This document shows positions 50,566 to 59,962 of a stretch of DNA of 64,000 bases, in pieces. The translations under genes and the position numbers were made by a program. The stretch comes from Microbispora sp. ZYX-F-249 (GTDB taxonomy: Bacteria; Actinomycetota; Actinomycetes; Streptosporangiales; Streptosporangiaceae): positions 124,001 through 188,000 of the forward strand of contig NZ_JBDJAW010000002.1 of assembly GCF_039649665.1 (NCBI RefSeq). Direction: 5' to 3'. Position 1 is the stretch's first letter, and the number at the start of each line of letters is the position of its first letter. Under the pieces are notes generated by a model. The model searched no databases. It had not been told where the DNA came from and saw only the letters and a program-made list of their open reading frames with translations.

Positions 50566-52413
50566 GTGCCGGCCGTCATGTCCTGGCTCGTGTTCGGGCT
50601 GGCCTGCGTCCTGGTCGCGGCGGGCGCCGCGCTGGGCGGCGCCGACCCCGTGGACGCGGCGGTCGCGCTCGGCTTCACCCCGCTCGGCGCCTACCTCCTG
50701 TCCCGCCGCCAGGGCGGGGCGGTGGGGCCGTGCTGCCTGGTGACCGTGCTCGGCGCCGTCGCCTACTTCGCCGACTCCTACTCCGCACGGCCCGGCCTGC
50801 CGGGCGCCCGCTGGGCCGCCTGGGTGGGCACGTGGACCTGGGCCCCCGCCCTGCTCACCGTGGGCGGCGTCCTGCTGCTGCTCGTGCCGGACGGCCGCCT
50901 GCCCGGGCGGGCCTGGCGGCCGGTGGCCGCGACGGGGGCGGCCGCCACGACGGCCTTCACGGTCGTGGCCGCGCTCGTGCCGGAGGGAGCCGACCGGCCG
51001 TTCTCCGTCGGGGCCCTCGCGCCGGTGCGCGACGCGCTGCCGGTGGTCGTCCTGATCCTGGCCGCGACCTCGCTCGCCTGCGCGGCCGGGCTCGTCGTCC
51101 GTACGGCACGGGCGCAGGGCGAGCAGCGCACCCAGCTGCTGTGGATCTGCCTCGGCGCCGCCGCGTTCGTGGCCGGGGTCTTCCTGCCGGCCGTCGTCCG
51201 GCTGCCCGCCGCCGGCGTGCCGTTCATCCTGGCCCTGCCGGCCTGCGTCGGCGTGGCGATGCTCCGCCACGACCTGTACGGGACCGGCCCGTGGCTGCGC
51301 CGCGCGCTGACCCTGGGGCTGCTGGCGGGAGCGCTGGCCCTGCTGTACTTCACGGTCGACGGGCTCACCGGGGCGCACGTCGCCGCCGCGGCGGCCGTGG
51401 CGGTCGCGGTCGAGCCGCTGCACCGCTGGCTGCGCCGGGCCTCCGGCCGCATCCTGTACGGCGGCGGGCCGGACCCCGAGGCCGTCCACGCCCGGCTGGG
51501 CGCCCGCCTGGCCGCGACCTCGGAGCCCGGGGAGATCCTGTCCGCCGTCGCCGACGCCGTGGCCGAGGCGACCCGGGCCCCGTACGTACGGGCCGAGCTG
51601 GGCGCGCCGGGCGAGCCGCTCAAGGTCGTCGAGCGGGGAACGCCCGCTCCGCTCGGCGTGTCGGTGCCGCTGCGCTTCCAGGACGAGATCCTCGGCGCCC
51701 TGGGCGCGTCGGGAGGCGACGCACGGGTGCTCGCCCCGCTCGCGTCGCACGCCGGGGCCGCGCTCGCCGCCGCCCACCGCGCCGCGGCGCTGCAGCGCTC
51801 GCGGACGCTGCTCGTCACGGCCAGGGAGGAGGAGCGACGGCGGATCAGCAGGGACCTGCACGACGGGCTGGGCGCCTTCCTGGCGGGCATCGGCTTCACC
51901 GTGGACGCCGCGGGCAACGCGCTCAAGACCGACCCGGAGCGGGCCCGCGGCCTGCTGACCCAGATCAGGACCCAGGTCGCCGAGGCCGGCGCGGGCGTAC
52001 GCCGCCTGGTCCGGGGGTTGCGGCCGCCCGAACTGGCCCAGCTCGGCCTGTCCGGCGCCGTGGAGCACACCGCGGCGACGCTGGGCGACGGCGGGGTCGA
52101 GATCGAGATCACCGCGCAGGACGTGGGCGGCCTGCCCGCCGCCGTGGAGGTCACGGCCTACCTGGTGGCCCGCGAGGCGCTCACGAACGCGGTGCGCCAC
52201 GGCGCGCCCCGCCGCTGCGCCGTACGGCTGGGCCGGGTCGCGGGCGGGGTCGAGCTGAGCGTCCGCGACGACGGGCGGGGGCTCGGGCCGCAGGCCGTTC
52301 CGGGAGTCGGCCTCACCTCGATGCGGGAGCGGGTGGAGGAGCTGGACGGAAAACTGACGATCGAGGCCGCTCCGGGCGGCGGAACGGTGGTGACCGCGTG
52401 GATTCCCCTGTGA
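50566..52413 (+). CDS. Membrane sensor histidine kinase (HisKA_3, NarL-type)
   Basis: A 615-residue kinase. About eight membrane helices (residues about 5-260) form the sensor, a GAF-like cytoplasmic region follows, then the dimerisation helix with the phosphorylated His near 432 (EERRRISRDLHDGLGAFLAGIGF). The ATPase domain has REALTNAVRHGAP (N box) and DDGRGLG. GTG 50566 is the preferred start, because GGAGGGGAGG is placed just upstream. An ATG at 50515 is an alternative. The stop overlaps the response regulator. The signal sensed is unknown. Confidence 0.92.
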   Translation: MPAVMSWLVFGLACVLVAAGAALGGADPVDAAVALGFTPLGAYLLSRRQGGAVGPCCLVTVLGAVAYFADSYSARPGLPGARWAAWVGTWTWAPALLTVGGVLLLLVPDGRLPGRAWRPVAATGAAATTAFTVVAALVPEGADRPFSVGALAPVRDALPVVVLILAATSLACAAGLVVRTARAQGEQRTQLLWICLGAAAFVAGVFLPAVVRLPAAGVPFILALPACVGVAMLRHDLYGTGPWLRRALTLGLLAGALALLYFTVDGLTGAHVAAAAAVAVAVEPLHRWLRRASGRILYGGGPDPEAVHARLGARLAATSEPGEILSAVADAVAEATRAPYVRAELGAPGEPLKVVERGTPAPLGVSVPLRFQDEILGALGASGGDARVLAPLASHAGAALAAAHRAAALQRSRTLLVTAREEERRRISRDLHDGLGAFLAGIGFTVDAAGNALKTDPERARGLLTQIRTQVAEAGAGVRRLVRGLRPPELAQLGLSGAVEHTAATLGDGGVEIEITAQDVGGLPAAVEVTAYLVAREALTNAVRHGAPRRCAVRLGRVAGGVELSVRDDGRGLGPQAVPGVGLTSMRERVEELDGKLTIEAAPGGGTVVTAWIPL

Positions 52414-53051
52414 TCAGGCTGCTCGTCGTCGACGACCACCCCGTGGTCCGCGACGGCCTCGGGGCGCTGATGTCGACCGTGGAGGGCATCGAGGTCGTCG
52501 CGGTGGCCGAGGACGGCCGCCGGGCGCTCGCGGCCGTCCGCGAGCACTCCCCCGACGTCGTGCTGATGGACATCGCGATGCCGGAGATGGACGGCATCGA
52601 GGCGACCCGGCGCCTGTCCGCCGGGCCCCGCCCGCCCAGCGTGATCATGCTCACGATGTCGGACGACGACCTGTCGCTGCTGGCGGCCGTCCGCGCGGGG
52701 GCGAGGGGCTACCTGCTCAAGAACGCCGCCCAGGACGACGTGGTCGCCGCGGTGCGCGCGGCGGCCCGTGGCCAGGCCGTCTTCGGGACCGGCGCGGCCG
52801 AGGCCGTGATCAAGCTGCTGCACGCGCCGCCCCGGGTGTCCGCGCGGCCGTTCCCCACGCTCACCGAGCGGGAGTACGAGATCCTCGAACTCGTCGCGCA
52901 GGGGTTGGGCAACCAGGCGGTCGCGGCGCGCCTGGGCGTCAGCGCGAAGACCGTGGCCAACACCATGTCCGGCGTCCTGGTCAAGCTCGGCGTGCGCGAC
53001 CGCGCCGAGGCGGTCGCCGCCGCGCGGGCGGCGGGGCTCGCGACGGGCTGA
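52398..53051 (+). CDS. NarL/LuxR-family response regulator
   Basis: A 217-residue regulator, partner of the kinase encoded directly upstream. The receiver has VVDDHP, phospho-Asp in VVLMDIAMPEMDG (near residue 58), and Lys in YLLKN (near 109). The LuxR helix-turn-helix is TLTEREYEILELVAQG...AKTVANTMSGVLVKLGV. The start is GTG 52398 inside the kinase gene, and GTG 52410 is also possible. It may control the membrane-protein gene 120 bases downstream. Confidence 0.93.
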   Translation: MDSPVIRLLVVDDHPVVRDGLGALMSTVEGIEVVAVAEDGRRALAAVREHSPDVVLMDIAMPEMDGIEATRRLSAGPRPPSVIMLTMSDDDLSLLAAVRAGARGYLLKNAAQDDVVAAVRAAARGQAVFGTGAAEAVIKLLHAPPRVSARPFPTLTEREYEILELVAQGLGNQAVAARLGVSAKTVANTMSGVLVKLGVRDRAEAVAAARAAGLATG

Positions 53052-53172
53052 GCCGGTTCCCGCGGGCCCGGGAGGCGTTCCCGGCCCCGCGGGACCATCG
53101 GCTCCTCCGGCCGGGAACGTCGCGGCCCGAATCTGGACGGGCAACGACATCACCCTCCGGAGGAGAAACGCC

Positions 53173-53793
53173 ATGGACGCCACCGCGTCGCCCCGCACTC
53201 CCGCCACCGCGCACCATTCGGCCGCGCGTACGGACGACCCGGCGGGCGGAAGGCCAGCCGTCGCCCCGGTCGCCGTCGCCCCGGTCGTCGCCGCCGCGGC
53301 GTCGCTGACGCTCGGTGTGACGCAGATCCTGCACACGCAGACGGTGCCGTTCGCCTCGGCGGGCGACTACGTCGCCGAGGGCGCGTACGCCCTCTACCTG
53401 ATCGCGGCGATCGGGGCCGTCCTGGCCCTGCGCCGCGTCCACCGCCCGGCGCGGGGCTGGGGGCGGACCGGCGACGCCGGGGCGCTGCTGTACGGCCTCG
53501 GCCACGCGGTCGTGGCGGTCCCGGTGACCGCCACCTTCGTCCTCGCCGTCAACCCGCCGGACCCGCTCGGCGCGCTGTACGCGCCGGGGATCGTGCTGTG
53601 GCTGGCCGGCCTGGTCCCGCTCGCGGTCGCGGCCTTCCGCTGCGCCCTGGTTCCCCGTGCCGTCGCCGTCGCCCTCCCGGCGACGCTGCCGCTGACGATG
53701 GCCCTGGGCACGACGGGTCCCCTGGTCGAGGCCCTGACCTGGGCGGTCCTGGCGTTCGCGATCGTCAGGGCAGCGCGGCGACGAGCTCACTGA
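53173..53793 (+). CDS. Multi-pass membrane protein of unknown function
   Basis: A 206-residue protein with a 30-residue hydrophilic start and five to six predicted helices (for example [46 protein letters not shown]). GGAGGAG stands seven bases before ATG 53173. It follows the two-component genes and is probably regulated by them. The last nine codons overlap the end of the convergent hemQ gene by 29 bases. I do not recognise a family. Confidence 0.75.
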   Translation: MDATASPRTPATAHHSAARTDDPAGGRPAVAPVAVAPVVAAAASLTLGVTQILHTQTVPFASAGDYVAEGAYALYLIAAIGAVLALRRVHRPARGWGRTGDAGALLYGLGHAVVAVPVTATFVLAVNPPDPLGALYAPGIVLWLAGLVPLAVAAFRCALVPRAVAVALPATLPLTMALGTTGPLVEALTWAVLAFAIVRAARRRAH

Positions 53794-54466
53794 CCGGCTT
53801 GCGGGTGCCGGTGTAGAAGGGGATCTCGACCCTGGTGTGCCGCCTCGCCTCGGCTCCGCGCAGGTGGCGCATCAGGTCGACGATGCGGTGCAGTTCGTCG
53901 GCTTCGAAGGCCAGCATCCACTCGTAGTCGTTGAGGGCGAAGCAGGCGACCGTGTTGGACCGCACGTCGGGGTAGTCGCGGGCCATCTTCCCGTGCTCGG
54001 CGAGCATCCTGCGGCGCTCGGAGTCCTCCAGCAGGTACCACTCCAGGGAGCGTACGAAGGGGTAGACGCAGACGAAGCCCCTGGGCTCCTCCTCGGCGAG
54101 GAAGGCCGGGATGTGGGACTTGTTGAACTCGGCCGGGCGGTGCAGGGCCATGGCCGACCAGACCGGCTCGCTCGCGCGGCCGAGCGTGGTGCGGCGGAAG
54201 CGGGTGTAGGTCTCCTGCAGGTCCTCGGGCGAGGGGGCGTGCCACCAGAACATGAAGTCGGCGTCGGCGCGGAACCCGGCGACGTCGTAGCAGCCGCGGG
54301 TCGTCACGTCCTTGCCCGCCGCCTGCGCGAGCAGTTCCTCGACCTCGTCGGCCACGCCGTCGCGGGCGGCGGGAAGCTGGTCGCGCAGCCGGAAGACCGA
54401 CCACATCGTGTATCGGATGACCAGGTTGAGATCGCGTGCCTTGGGCCGCGGGGCAGGCTCCGTCAT
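53765..54466 (-). CDS. hemQ: Coproheme decarboxylase (HemQ/ChdC)
   Basis: A 233-residue chlorite-dismutase-fold enzyme that completes heme b from coproheme with hydrogen peroxide. The catalytic Tyr is in [14 protein letters not shown] (near residue 133), and the heme His is in [10 protein letters not shown] (near 158). [19 protein letters not shown] is typical of the actinobacterial N-terminus. It lies 87 bases downstream of the cgoX gene, the enzyme acting earlier in the coproporphyrin-dependent pathway, in the same direction. Confidence 0.94.
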   Translation of the reverse strand: MTEPAPRPKARDLNLVIRYTMWSVFRLRDQLPAARDGVADEVEELLAQAAGKDVTTRGCYDVAGFRADADFMFWWHAPSPEDLQETYTRFRRTTLGRASEPVWSAMALHRPAEFNKSHIPAFLAEEEPRGFVCVYPFVRSLEWYLLEDSERRRMLAEHGKMARDYPDVRSNTVACFALNDYEWMLAFEADELHRIVDLMRHLRGAEARRHTRVEIPFYTGTRKPVSELVAALP

Positions 54467-54553
54467 GCCTCCATTCTGCCGGTACGACGTGGTGGTCCGG
54501 CCGCCGGGTGCCTGCGGGCGGGACGCGCGGGCGGCCGGACGCCGCGCGTCCGG

Positions 54554-55981
54554 TCAGGCGCCGGAGGCCGCCGCCCGGCCGCCCCGCAGGTGCTCCACGA
54601 CGAGCTTGGCGGCGGTGCGGGCGGTCGCGACGCACGCGGGGATGCCGAGCCCCTCGTACGCCGCGCCGCAGACGGCGAGGCCGGGCTGCCCGGCGATCGC
54701 GGCGCGCACCCGCGCGATCCGGTCGAGGTGGCCCACGTCGTACTGCGGAAGCCCGCCGCCCCAGCGGGTGACCCGGGTGTCCAGCGGCAGGCCCCGCACG
54801 CCCATGATCTCGGCCATCTCGTTCATCGCCAGGGCGGTCAGCTCGGCGTCGTCGCGCTGGAGCACGAGCTCCTCGCCCAGGCGGCCGACCGAGCACCGCA
54901 CGATCATGACGTTGCGGTCGGCCTCTGCCAGGTGCGGCCATTTGACGCTGCTGAACGTCGCGGCCTTGACCGGCCTGCCCTCGACCGGCGGCACGAGGTA
55001 GCCGCTGCCCTCGGGCGGCTCGGGGAAGGCCGTGCGGGGATAGGCGAGAGTGATGATCGCCATGCTGGCGTACTCGATCCCGGCCAGTTCGGCCGCCGCC
55101 TTCGGCACCTCACGCCCGAGCAGGCGGGAGGCGGGCCGCGCGGGGACCGCCAGGACGACGGCGTCGGCGTCGATGACCTCCGCGTCCCTGGTGGGACCGG
55201 TGACCAGCCGCCAGCCCTCCGGCGTGCGGATCAGGTCGCGTACGGTGACGCCGGTGCGGATCTGCGCGCCGGACTCCTTCGCCACGGCGGCGGGCAGCGC
55301 CCCCAGGCCGTTCCTGAGCGTGGTGAACACCGGCCCGGCGTCCGCGGGCGCCTCCGCGGCGATGCTCCTGGCCGCCTGCAGCAGCGACCGCTCGGTGCGG
55401 GCGGCGGCGGCGATGCGCGGCATGGTCGCGTCCAGCGACAGCATGTCGGCCCGGCCCGCGTACACGCCGCCGAGCAGCGGCTCGACCAGCCGGTCGACGA
55501 CCTCGCCGCCCATCCGGGCCCGGATGTAGGCCGCCACGGAGACGTCGCCGGTCACGAGCGTGGGCGGCAGGAACTGGTCGAGGGGCACCCGGGCGAGCCC
55601 GGCCGGCGACAGGACGCCCGAGCGCGCGAGCGCGACCACGTCCGAGGGGACGCCCATGACCTGCTGCCTCGGCAGCGGGCGCAGCGATCCGCGCGACAGG
55701 ACCGCGGCCCGGGTCGTGCCCGGATCCACCAGGTCGTCGCCGAGGCCGGCCAGCCGGGCCAGTTCCTTGCCCTCGGGCCGCCGCGCCAGCATCGACTCGG
55801 CGCCCGCGTCGACCTCCACCCCCGCCACCTGCGAGGCGTACAGCTTGCCGCCGACCCTCGGCGCCGCCTCCAGCACTGTGATCCGCAGGCCGGCGTCGGC
55901 CCGGTTCAGGTGCAGCGCCGCGGCCAGACCCGCGATGCCCCCGCCGACGACGACCACATGACGACCCGCAATCCCGTCCAT
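54554..55981 (-). CDS. cgoX: Coproporphyrinogen III oxidase (HemY/CgoX type)
   Basis: A 475-residue flavin oxidase of the HemG/HemY family. The N-terminal FAD motif VVVVGGGIAGLAAALHLNRA is at residues 9-28. GAESMLARRPEG (near 57) and the C-terminal GLAVCGAAYEGLGIPACVATAR, which closes the FAD site, are intact. In actinobacteria this enzyme oxidises coproporphyrinogen III, feeding HemQ, whose gene is next. The start is ATG at 55979-55981. Confidence 0.94.
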   Translation of the reverse strand: MDGIAGRHVVVVGGGIAGLAAALHLNRADAGLRITVLEAAPRVGGKLYASQVAGVEVDAGAESMLARRPEGKELARLAGLGDDLVDPGTTRAAVLSRGSLRPLPRQQVMGVPSDVVALARSGVLSPAGLARVPLDQFLPPTLVTGDVSVAAYIRARMGGEVVDRLVEPLLGGVYAGRADMLSLDATMPRIAAAARTERSLLQAARSIAAEAPADAGPVFTTLRNGLGALPAAVAKESGAQIRTGVTVRDLIRTPEGWRLVTGPTRDAEVIDADAVVLAVPARPASRLLGREVPKAAAELAGIEYASMAIITLAYPRTAFPEPPEGSGYLVPPVEGRPVKAATFSSVKWPHLAEADRNVMIVRCSVGRLGEELVLQRDDAELTALAMNEMAEIMGVRGLPLDTRVTRWGGGLPQYDVGHLDRIARVRAAIAGQPGLAVCGAAYEGLGIPACVATARTAAKLVVEHLRGGRAAASGA

Positions 55982-56194
55982 GGGGAAAAACTATCGGCCC
56001 GTACGCGCGGCTCCCGCACCGGCGCGGGGCGTGTCCGCAGGAAAGCGGGCACCTCGCCACCACAGAAAGAGCACAGATAGTTACCCATCGGAACAATGCC
56101 CGACAAAGGGGCCGAGAAGGCAAGATTCTCAGAAACTTTTCACCTGTTGGGCAAAAAGTAAGGGTTCGCTGTAATAAAGTTGATGTCGTCGGAG

Positions 56195-56214
56195 CAGAAG
56201 TAGAGTCACTTCTG
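56195..56214. promoter_or_regulatory. Palindrome CAGAAGT-N6-ACTTCTG before the ROK gene
   Basis: Perfect 7-bp arms with a 6-bp spacer, 43 bases before the ROK-regulator ATG, in a locally AT-rich control region shared with cgoX. A site for the ROK protein itself is the simplest reading. Confidence 0.5.
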
Positions 56215-56256
56215 GCACGCATCCTGATCCCCGACCCGAAGAGCGGCGTGAAGCGA

Positions 56257-57435
56257 ATGACGGCTCGCCCCGAGAACCCGCACCAGGCGCGGCTCCTGCG
56301 CCTCCTGCGTCAGGACGGCGCGCGCTCGCGCGCCGAACTCGGCGAGGTGGCCCGTCTGTCACCCTCGAAGCTCGCACTCGAGCTCGACCGGCTCACCAAG
56401 CTGAACCTCCTCGAAACCGGCGGCCTCGCGGCCTCGCGTGGCGGGCGGCGGTCGGGCATCGTGCGGATCGCCTCGCACCTGCGTTTCGTCGGCATCGACA
56501 TCGGAGCCACGTCCATCGACGTGGGGGTGACGAACGGCGAGCTGGAGGTGCTCGGTCACCTGTCGAAGCCGGCGGACGTGCGAGACGGCCCCGAGGCGGT
56601 GCTGGAGCAGGCCCTCGAACTCGTCGGCAAGCTGCGCACCGGCGAGACGACCGAGATCCACGGCGTCGGAATCGGGGTGCCCGGTCCGGTGAGTTTCCTC
56701 GACAGGACGCCGGTCTCGCCCCCGATTATGCCGGGCTGGGACCGCTTTCCGGTCCGGGAGTCGCTGAGCCGGGAGTTCGGCTGCCCGGTGCTCGTGGACA
56801 ACGACGTGAACATCATGGCGCTCGGCGAGCTGCACGCCGGGCTCGCCAGGGCCGTCGGCGACTTCCTGCTCGTGAAGATCGGCACCGGCATCGGCTGCGG
56901 CATCGTGGTCGACGGCGAGATCTACCGCGGGGTGACCGGCAGCGCCGGCGACATCGGCCACATCCGGGTGTCGGACGACGGCCCCCTGTGCACGTGCGGC
57001 AACACCGGCTGTCTCGAGGCCTACTTCGGCGGCGCGGCGCTGGCCCGCGACGCCCTGGCCGCGGCGGAGTCGGGCGACTCCCCCTTCCTCGCGGAGCGTC
57101 TCCTGCACGAGGGCACGCTGACGGCCGAGGACGTCGCCGCGGCCGCCGCCTCGGGCGACGCCGCCGCCGTACGGATGATCCGCGAGGGCGGCCGGCACGT
57201 GGGCCTCGTGCTCGCGTCCCTCGTGAGCTTCTTCAACCCCGGCCTGGTGATCATCGGAGGCGGGGTCGCCGGTCTCGGTCACGCGCTGCTGGCGGAGATC
57301 CGCAGCGTCGTCTACCAGCGCTCGCTGCCGCTGGCCACCGGCAATCTCCCCATCGTCTTGTCCGAGCTGGGCGAGACGGCCGGGGTCATCGGGGCCACCC
57401 GCCTGATCAGCGACCACGTCTTCTCCGCCGAGTGA
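56257..57435 (+). CDS. ROK-family transcriptional regulator/sugar kinase fold
   Basis: A protein of about 393 residues. The N-terminal winged helix (QARLLRLLRQDGARSRAELGEVARLSPSKL) is followed by the ROK domain with DIGATSIDVGVT (ATP loop), VDNDVNIMALGE, GDIGHIRV and the zinc motif CTCGNTGCLE. Kinase and sugar-binding residues look intact, unlike in some pure repressors. Start ATG 56257 or GTG 56248. It ends convergently with the Ebo-type operon, separated by a terminator, so it need not control that operon. Its ligand is probably a sugar or sugar phosphate. Confidence 0.9.
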   Translation: MTARPENPHQARLLRLLRQDGARSRAELGEVARLSPSKLALELDRLTKLNLLETGGLAASRGGRRSGIVRIASHLRFVGIDIGATSIDVGVTNGELEVLGHLSKPADVRDGPEAVLEQALELVGKLRTGETTEIHGVGIGVPGPVSFLDRTPVSPPIMPGWDRFPVRESLSREFGCPVLVDNDVNIMALGELHAGLARAVGDFLLVKIGTGIGCGIVVDGEIYRGVTGSAGDIGHIRVSDDGPLCTCGNTGCLEAYFGGAALARDALAAAESGDSPFLAERLLHEGTLTAEDVAAAAASGDAAAVRMIREGGRHVGLVLASLVSFFNPGLVIIGGGVAGLGHALLAEIRSVVYQRSLPLATGNLPIVLSELGETAGVIGATRLISDHVFSAE

Positions 57436-57438
57436 GCC

Positions 57439-57459
57439 GCGCGGCACCGCGTGCCGCGC
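57439..57459. terminator. Short hairpin after the ROK gene
   Basis: GCGCGGCAC and GTGCCGCGC pair around a 3-base loop, directly after the stop. Confidence 0.6.
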
Positions 57460-57476
57460 TCCCTCCGGACGCGCAG

Positions 57477-57507
57477 CGGCCGCCGTCCCCTGCCGGGACG
57501 GCGGCCG
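57477..57507. terminator. Bidirectional terminator between ROK gene and eboF
   Basis: Arms CGGCCGCCGTCCC and GGGACGGCGGCCG pair over 13 bases around a 5-base loop, 16 bases from the eboF stop. Confidence 0.88.
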
Positions 57508-57522
57508 TTCCGCGTGATCCTG

Positions 57523-58848
57523 TCAGCCCTTCAGCAGCTGGGTGAGCAGGCCCTTGACCTCGGTCGCGGCGTACGCGTCCTTGTCGAAGGGGCCCAGCAG
57601 CACCGGCCCGTCCGCCGCCGCGTCGGGCAGCCGGCCGTGGCTGCCGCGCACCGGCGCGGGATCGAGCGGCACCACCGACATCTTGTAGCGCATGCCCGCC
57701 TTCTTGCGGGCCAGCGCCGCGCCCGCGCGCAGCTTCACCAGCGGGTCGTTGGGATCCATGAACAGCTCCGCCGGGTCGTAGCCGGGCTTGCGGTGGATCT
57801 CCACGAGCTTCGCGAAGTCGGGCGCCCGGTCGTCCGAGAGCCAGTAGTAGTAGGTGAACCAGGCGTCCGGGTCCGCCACGGCGACGAGGTCCCCGGCCCG
57901 CTCGTGGTCGAGGCCGTACCTCGCCTTGCCCTCCTGGTCCAGGACCTCGTCCACCCCCTGCAGCTCGGCCACGACGTCACGTACGCGGGGCAGGTCGGCG
58001 GTGTCGTTCACATAGACGTGGGCGACCTGGTGGTCGGCGACCGCGAAGGCCCGCGAGGCCCAGGGGTCGAGATACTCCATGCCGTCCTGGGTGTAGACCT
58101 CCAGCAGGCCGGCCCGGCGCAGCGCCCGGTTGACGTCGACCGGGCGGGAGGCGTTGGTGATGCCGTACTCCGACAGCACGACGACGGTGGCGTCCTCCCG
58201 CAGCAGCGGCGCGAGCGCGGCGTCGACCTCACGGGCCGCCGCGATCGCCTGCGGCGCGTCGGGCCCGAAACGCTGCAGGTCGTAGTCGAGGTGCGGGATG
58301 TAGACCATGAGCAGGTCGGGCCGCTCCTTCGCGAGGATCCGGCGGGCGGCCGCGATGATCCACTTGGACGAGGTGATGCTCGCCGTCGGTCCCCAGTAGG
58401 TGAACAGCGGGAACTCGCCCAGCTCGCCCACCAGGTCGTCGTGCAGCGACGGCGGCCTGGTGTAGCAGTCGGGCTCCTTGCGCCCGTCGGCGTAGTAGAT
58501 CGGGCGCGGGGTGACGATGAAGTCGCTGGAGCCGCCCATGGCGTACCACCAGCAGACGTTGGCCGTGCGAATCCCGGGCACCGCGTCCCACAGCTGCTCG
58601 CCCTGGATCAGCCGGTTGTGCTGCCGCCACAGGAAGACCTCGCCGAGGTCCCTGAAGTACCAGCCGTTGCCGACGATGCCGTGGTCGCGCGGCATCAGGC
58701 CGGTCAGCAGGGTGGCCTGCACGGAGCAGGTCACGGCGGGCAGGACGGGCTTCAGGGACGCGGCGGCCCCCACTTTGGCCACGTTCGGCATGTGCGCCAG
58801 CAGGCGCGGGGTCAGGCCGACGACGTTCACGACGACGACGGGCGCCAT
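57523..58848 (-). CDS. eboF: EboF: alkaline-phosphatase-superfamily protein
   Basis: A 441-residue type I phosphodiesterase/nucleotide-pyrophosphatase-like protein. The nucleophile region is PAVTCSVQATLLTG (Thr near 40). VYIPHLDYDLQRFGPD (near residue 192) keeps the Asp and an internal acidic pair. The first metal Asp (DG) is replaced (VVNVVGLTP), and the usual DHGM reads SEYGI. To my memory both are traits of the EboF family, so this may be a specialised phosphatase rather than a broken one. HRKPGYDPAELF and PVRGSHGRLP are further conserved stretches. It is the last gene of the operon. Its ATG overlaps the eboE stop. Confidence 0.86.
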   Translation of the reverse strand: MAPVVVVNVVGLTPRLLAHMPNVAKVGAAASLKPVLPAVTCSVQATLLTGLMPRDHGIVGNGWYFRDLGEVFLWRQHNRLIQGEQLWDAVPGIRTANVCWWYAMGGSSDFIVTPRPIYYADGRKEPDCYTRPPSLHDDLVGELGEFPLFTYWGPTASITSSKWIIAAARRILAKERPDLLMVYIPHLDYDLQRFGPDAPQAIAAAREVDAALAPLLREDATVVVLSEYGITNASRPVDVNRALRRAGLLEVYTQDGMEYLDPWASRAFAVADHQVAHVYVNDTADLPRVRDVVAELQGVDEVLDQEGKARYGLDHERAGDLVAVADPDAWFTYYYWLSDDRAPDFAKLVEIHRKPGYDPAELFMDPNDPLVKLRAGAALARKKAGMRYKMSVVPLDPAPVRGSHGRLPDAAADGPVLLGPFDKDAYAATEVKGLLTQLLKG

Positions 58849-59960
58849 CAGATCTCCTTAAGTCCGAGGGCGGCGAGCCGCCGCCGGGTCCAGTCCAGCT
58901 CGGCCGCGACGCCCTCGGCGACGTCGACCGGGCCGGGCAGCACGCTCCAGGTGTAGGTCTCGACCTCGAGGTGCCGGGTGAGGGGCGCGTCCGGGGAGGC
59001 CAGGAGGCGTTCCAGCAGGTCCTCCAGGTACGGGGCCGTCGTGGTGAGCGGCGGCGGGGCCGCGGCGTGCAGGGGCATGTGGAAGTGCGTGCGCCACGGC
59101 AGGTCCGCCGGGAGCCCCCCGGCCAGTGCCTCCGGCAGGTCGTCGGCGTAGCCGGCCGCGCAGCGGGTCTGGTGGAGGTACCGCTCCTCCTCGTACGCCG
59201 CCAGGGCGGACTGGCCGCCCGGCGGCGCCTCGACGGCGGCCGACACCTGGAGCTTCACGATCGGCAGCCCGAGGGCGGCGGCGTCGGCGGGCTCCTCGAG
59301 ACCGACGGCGAGGTGGCAGGCGTCGAGGCAGACGCCGATGTGCTCGGGGTCGGTGCCGCCCAGCAGCGCGACGGCCTGGGGGGTGGTCTCCACGATGCAG
59401 CCCGGTTCCGGCTCGAAGGCGACGCGGATCGTCTTGCCGGTGCGCTCGGCCAGCGCGCGCAGGCCCCGGGTCAGCGCGCCCAGGTTGGCCTGGACCGCCG
59501 CGGCCTTGTCCGGCGTCCAGTCCGTGCGCCAGGCGAGGGGCAGCGTCGAGATCGAGCCCTCGGTCACGTCGTCCGGCAGCAGCGCGGTGAGGATCTCGGC
59601 CAGGTCGAGGGTGTAGGCGAGCCGTTCCGGCTCGGCCCAGTCGGGCCGGTACACCCGGAGCTTCACGACCTGGTCGTGGAAGCCCTGGTAGGGGAAGCCG
59701 TTGAGGGTGACCACCTCCAGCCCCAGCTCGTCCAGCCGGGCGCGCAGCCGCGCCAGCTCGGCGGGGTCGGCCCGCAGCGCCCGCGCGGCGCGGGACGACA
59801 GCCACAGCCCGAGGCCCAGCACCGGCGCGCCGGTCAGCGCCCGCACCCGGGCGGCGACCCCGGACAGCTGTCCGTGGATCCCGTCGAGGTCCTCGGCGGG
59901 ATGGACGTTGGTGCAGTAGGCCAGGTGGACGACGGAACCGGAGGGATGCAGCAGGCGCAT
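58848..59960 (-). CDS. eboE: EboE: TIM-barrel metabolite-traffic protein
   Basis: A 370-residue protein of the xylose-isomerase-like TIM-barrel type. VHLAYCTNVHPAED (near residue 12), TLNGFPYQGFHD (near 98), VAFEPEPGC (near 194) and CLDACHLAVG (near 224) are barrel-strand motifs with Glu, Asp and His that could bind a metal. HFHMPLH near 295 adds His. NCBI calls this family metabolite traffic protein EboE. No enzyme activity has been shown to my knowledge. Start ATG at 59958-59960, two bases after the eboB stop. Confidence 0.87.
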   Translation of the reverse strand: MRLLHPSGSVVHLAYCTNVHPAEDLDGIHGQLSGVAARVRALTGAPVLGLGLWLSSRAARALRADPAELARLRARLDELGLEVVTLNGFPYQGFHDQVVKLRVYRPDWAEPERLAYTLDLAEILTALLPDDVTEGSISTLPLAWRTDWTPDKAAAVQANLGALTRGLRALAERTGKTIRVAFEPEPGCIVETTPQAVALLGGTDPEHIGVCLDACHLAVGLEEPADAAALGLPIVKLQVSAAVEAPPGGQSALAAYEEERYLHQTRCAAGYADDLPEALAGGLPADLPWRTHFHMPLHAAAPPPLTTTAPYLEDLLERLLASPDAPLTRHLEVETYTWSVLPGPVDVAEGVAAELDWTRRRLAALGLKEI

Positions 59961-59962
59961 GG

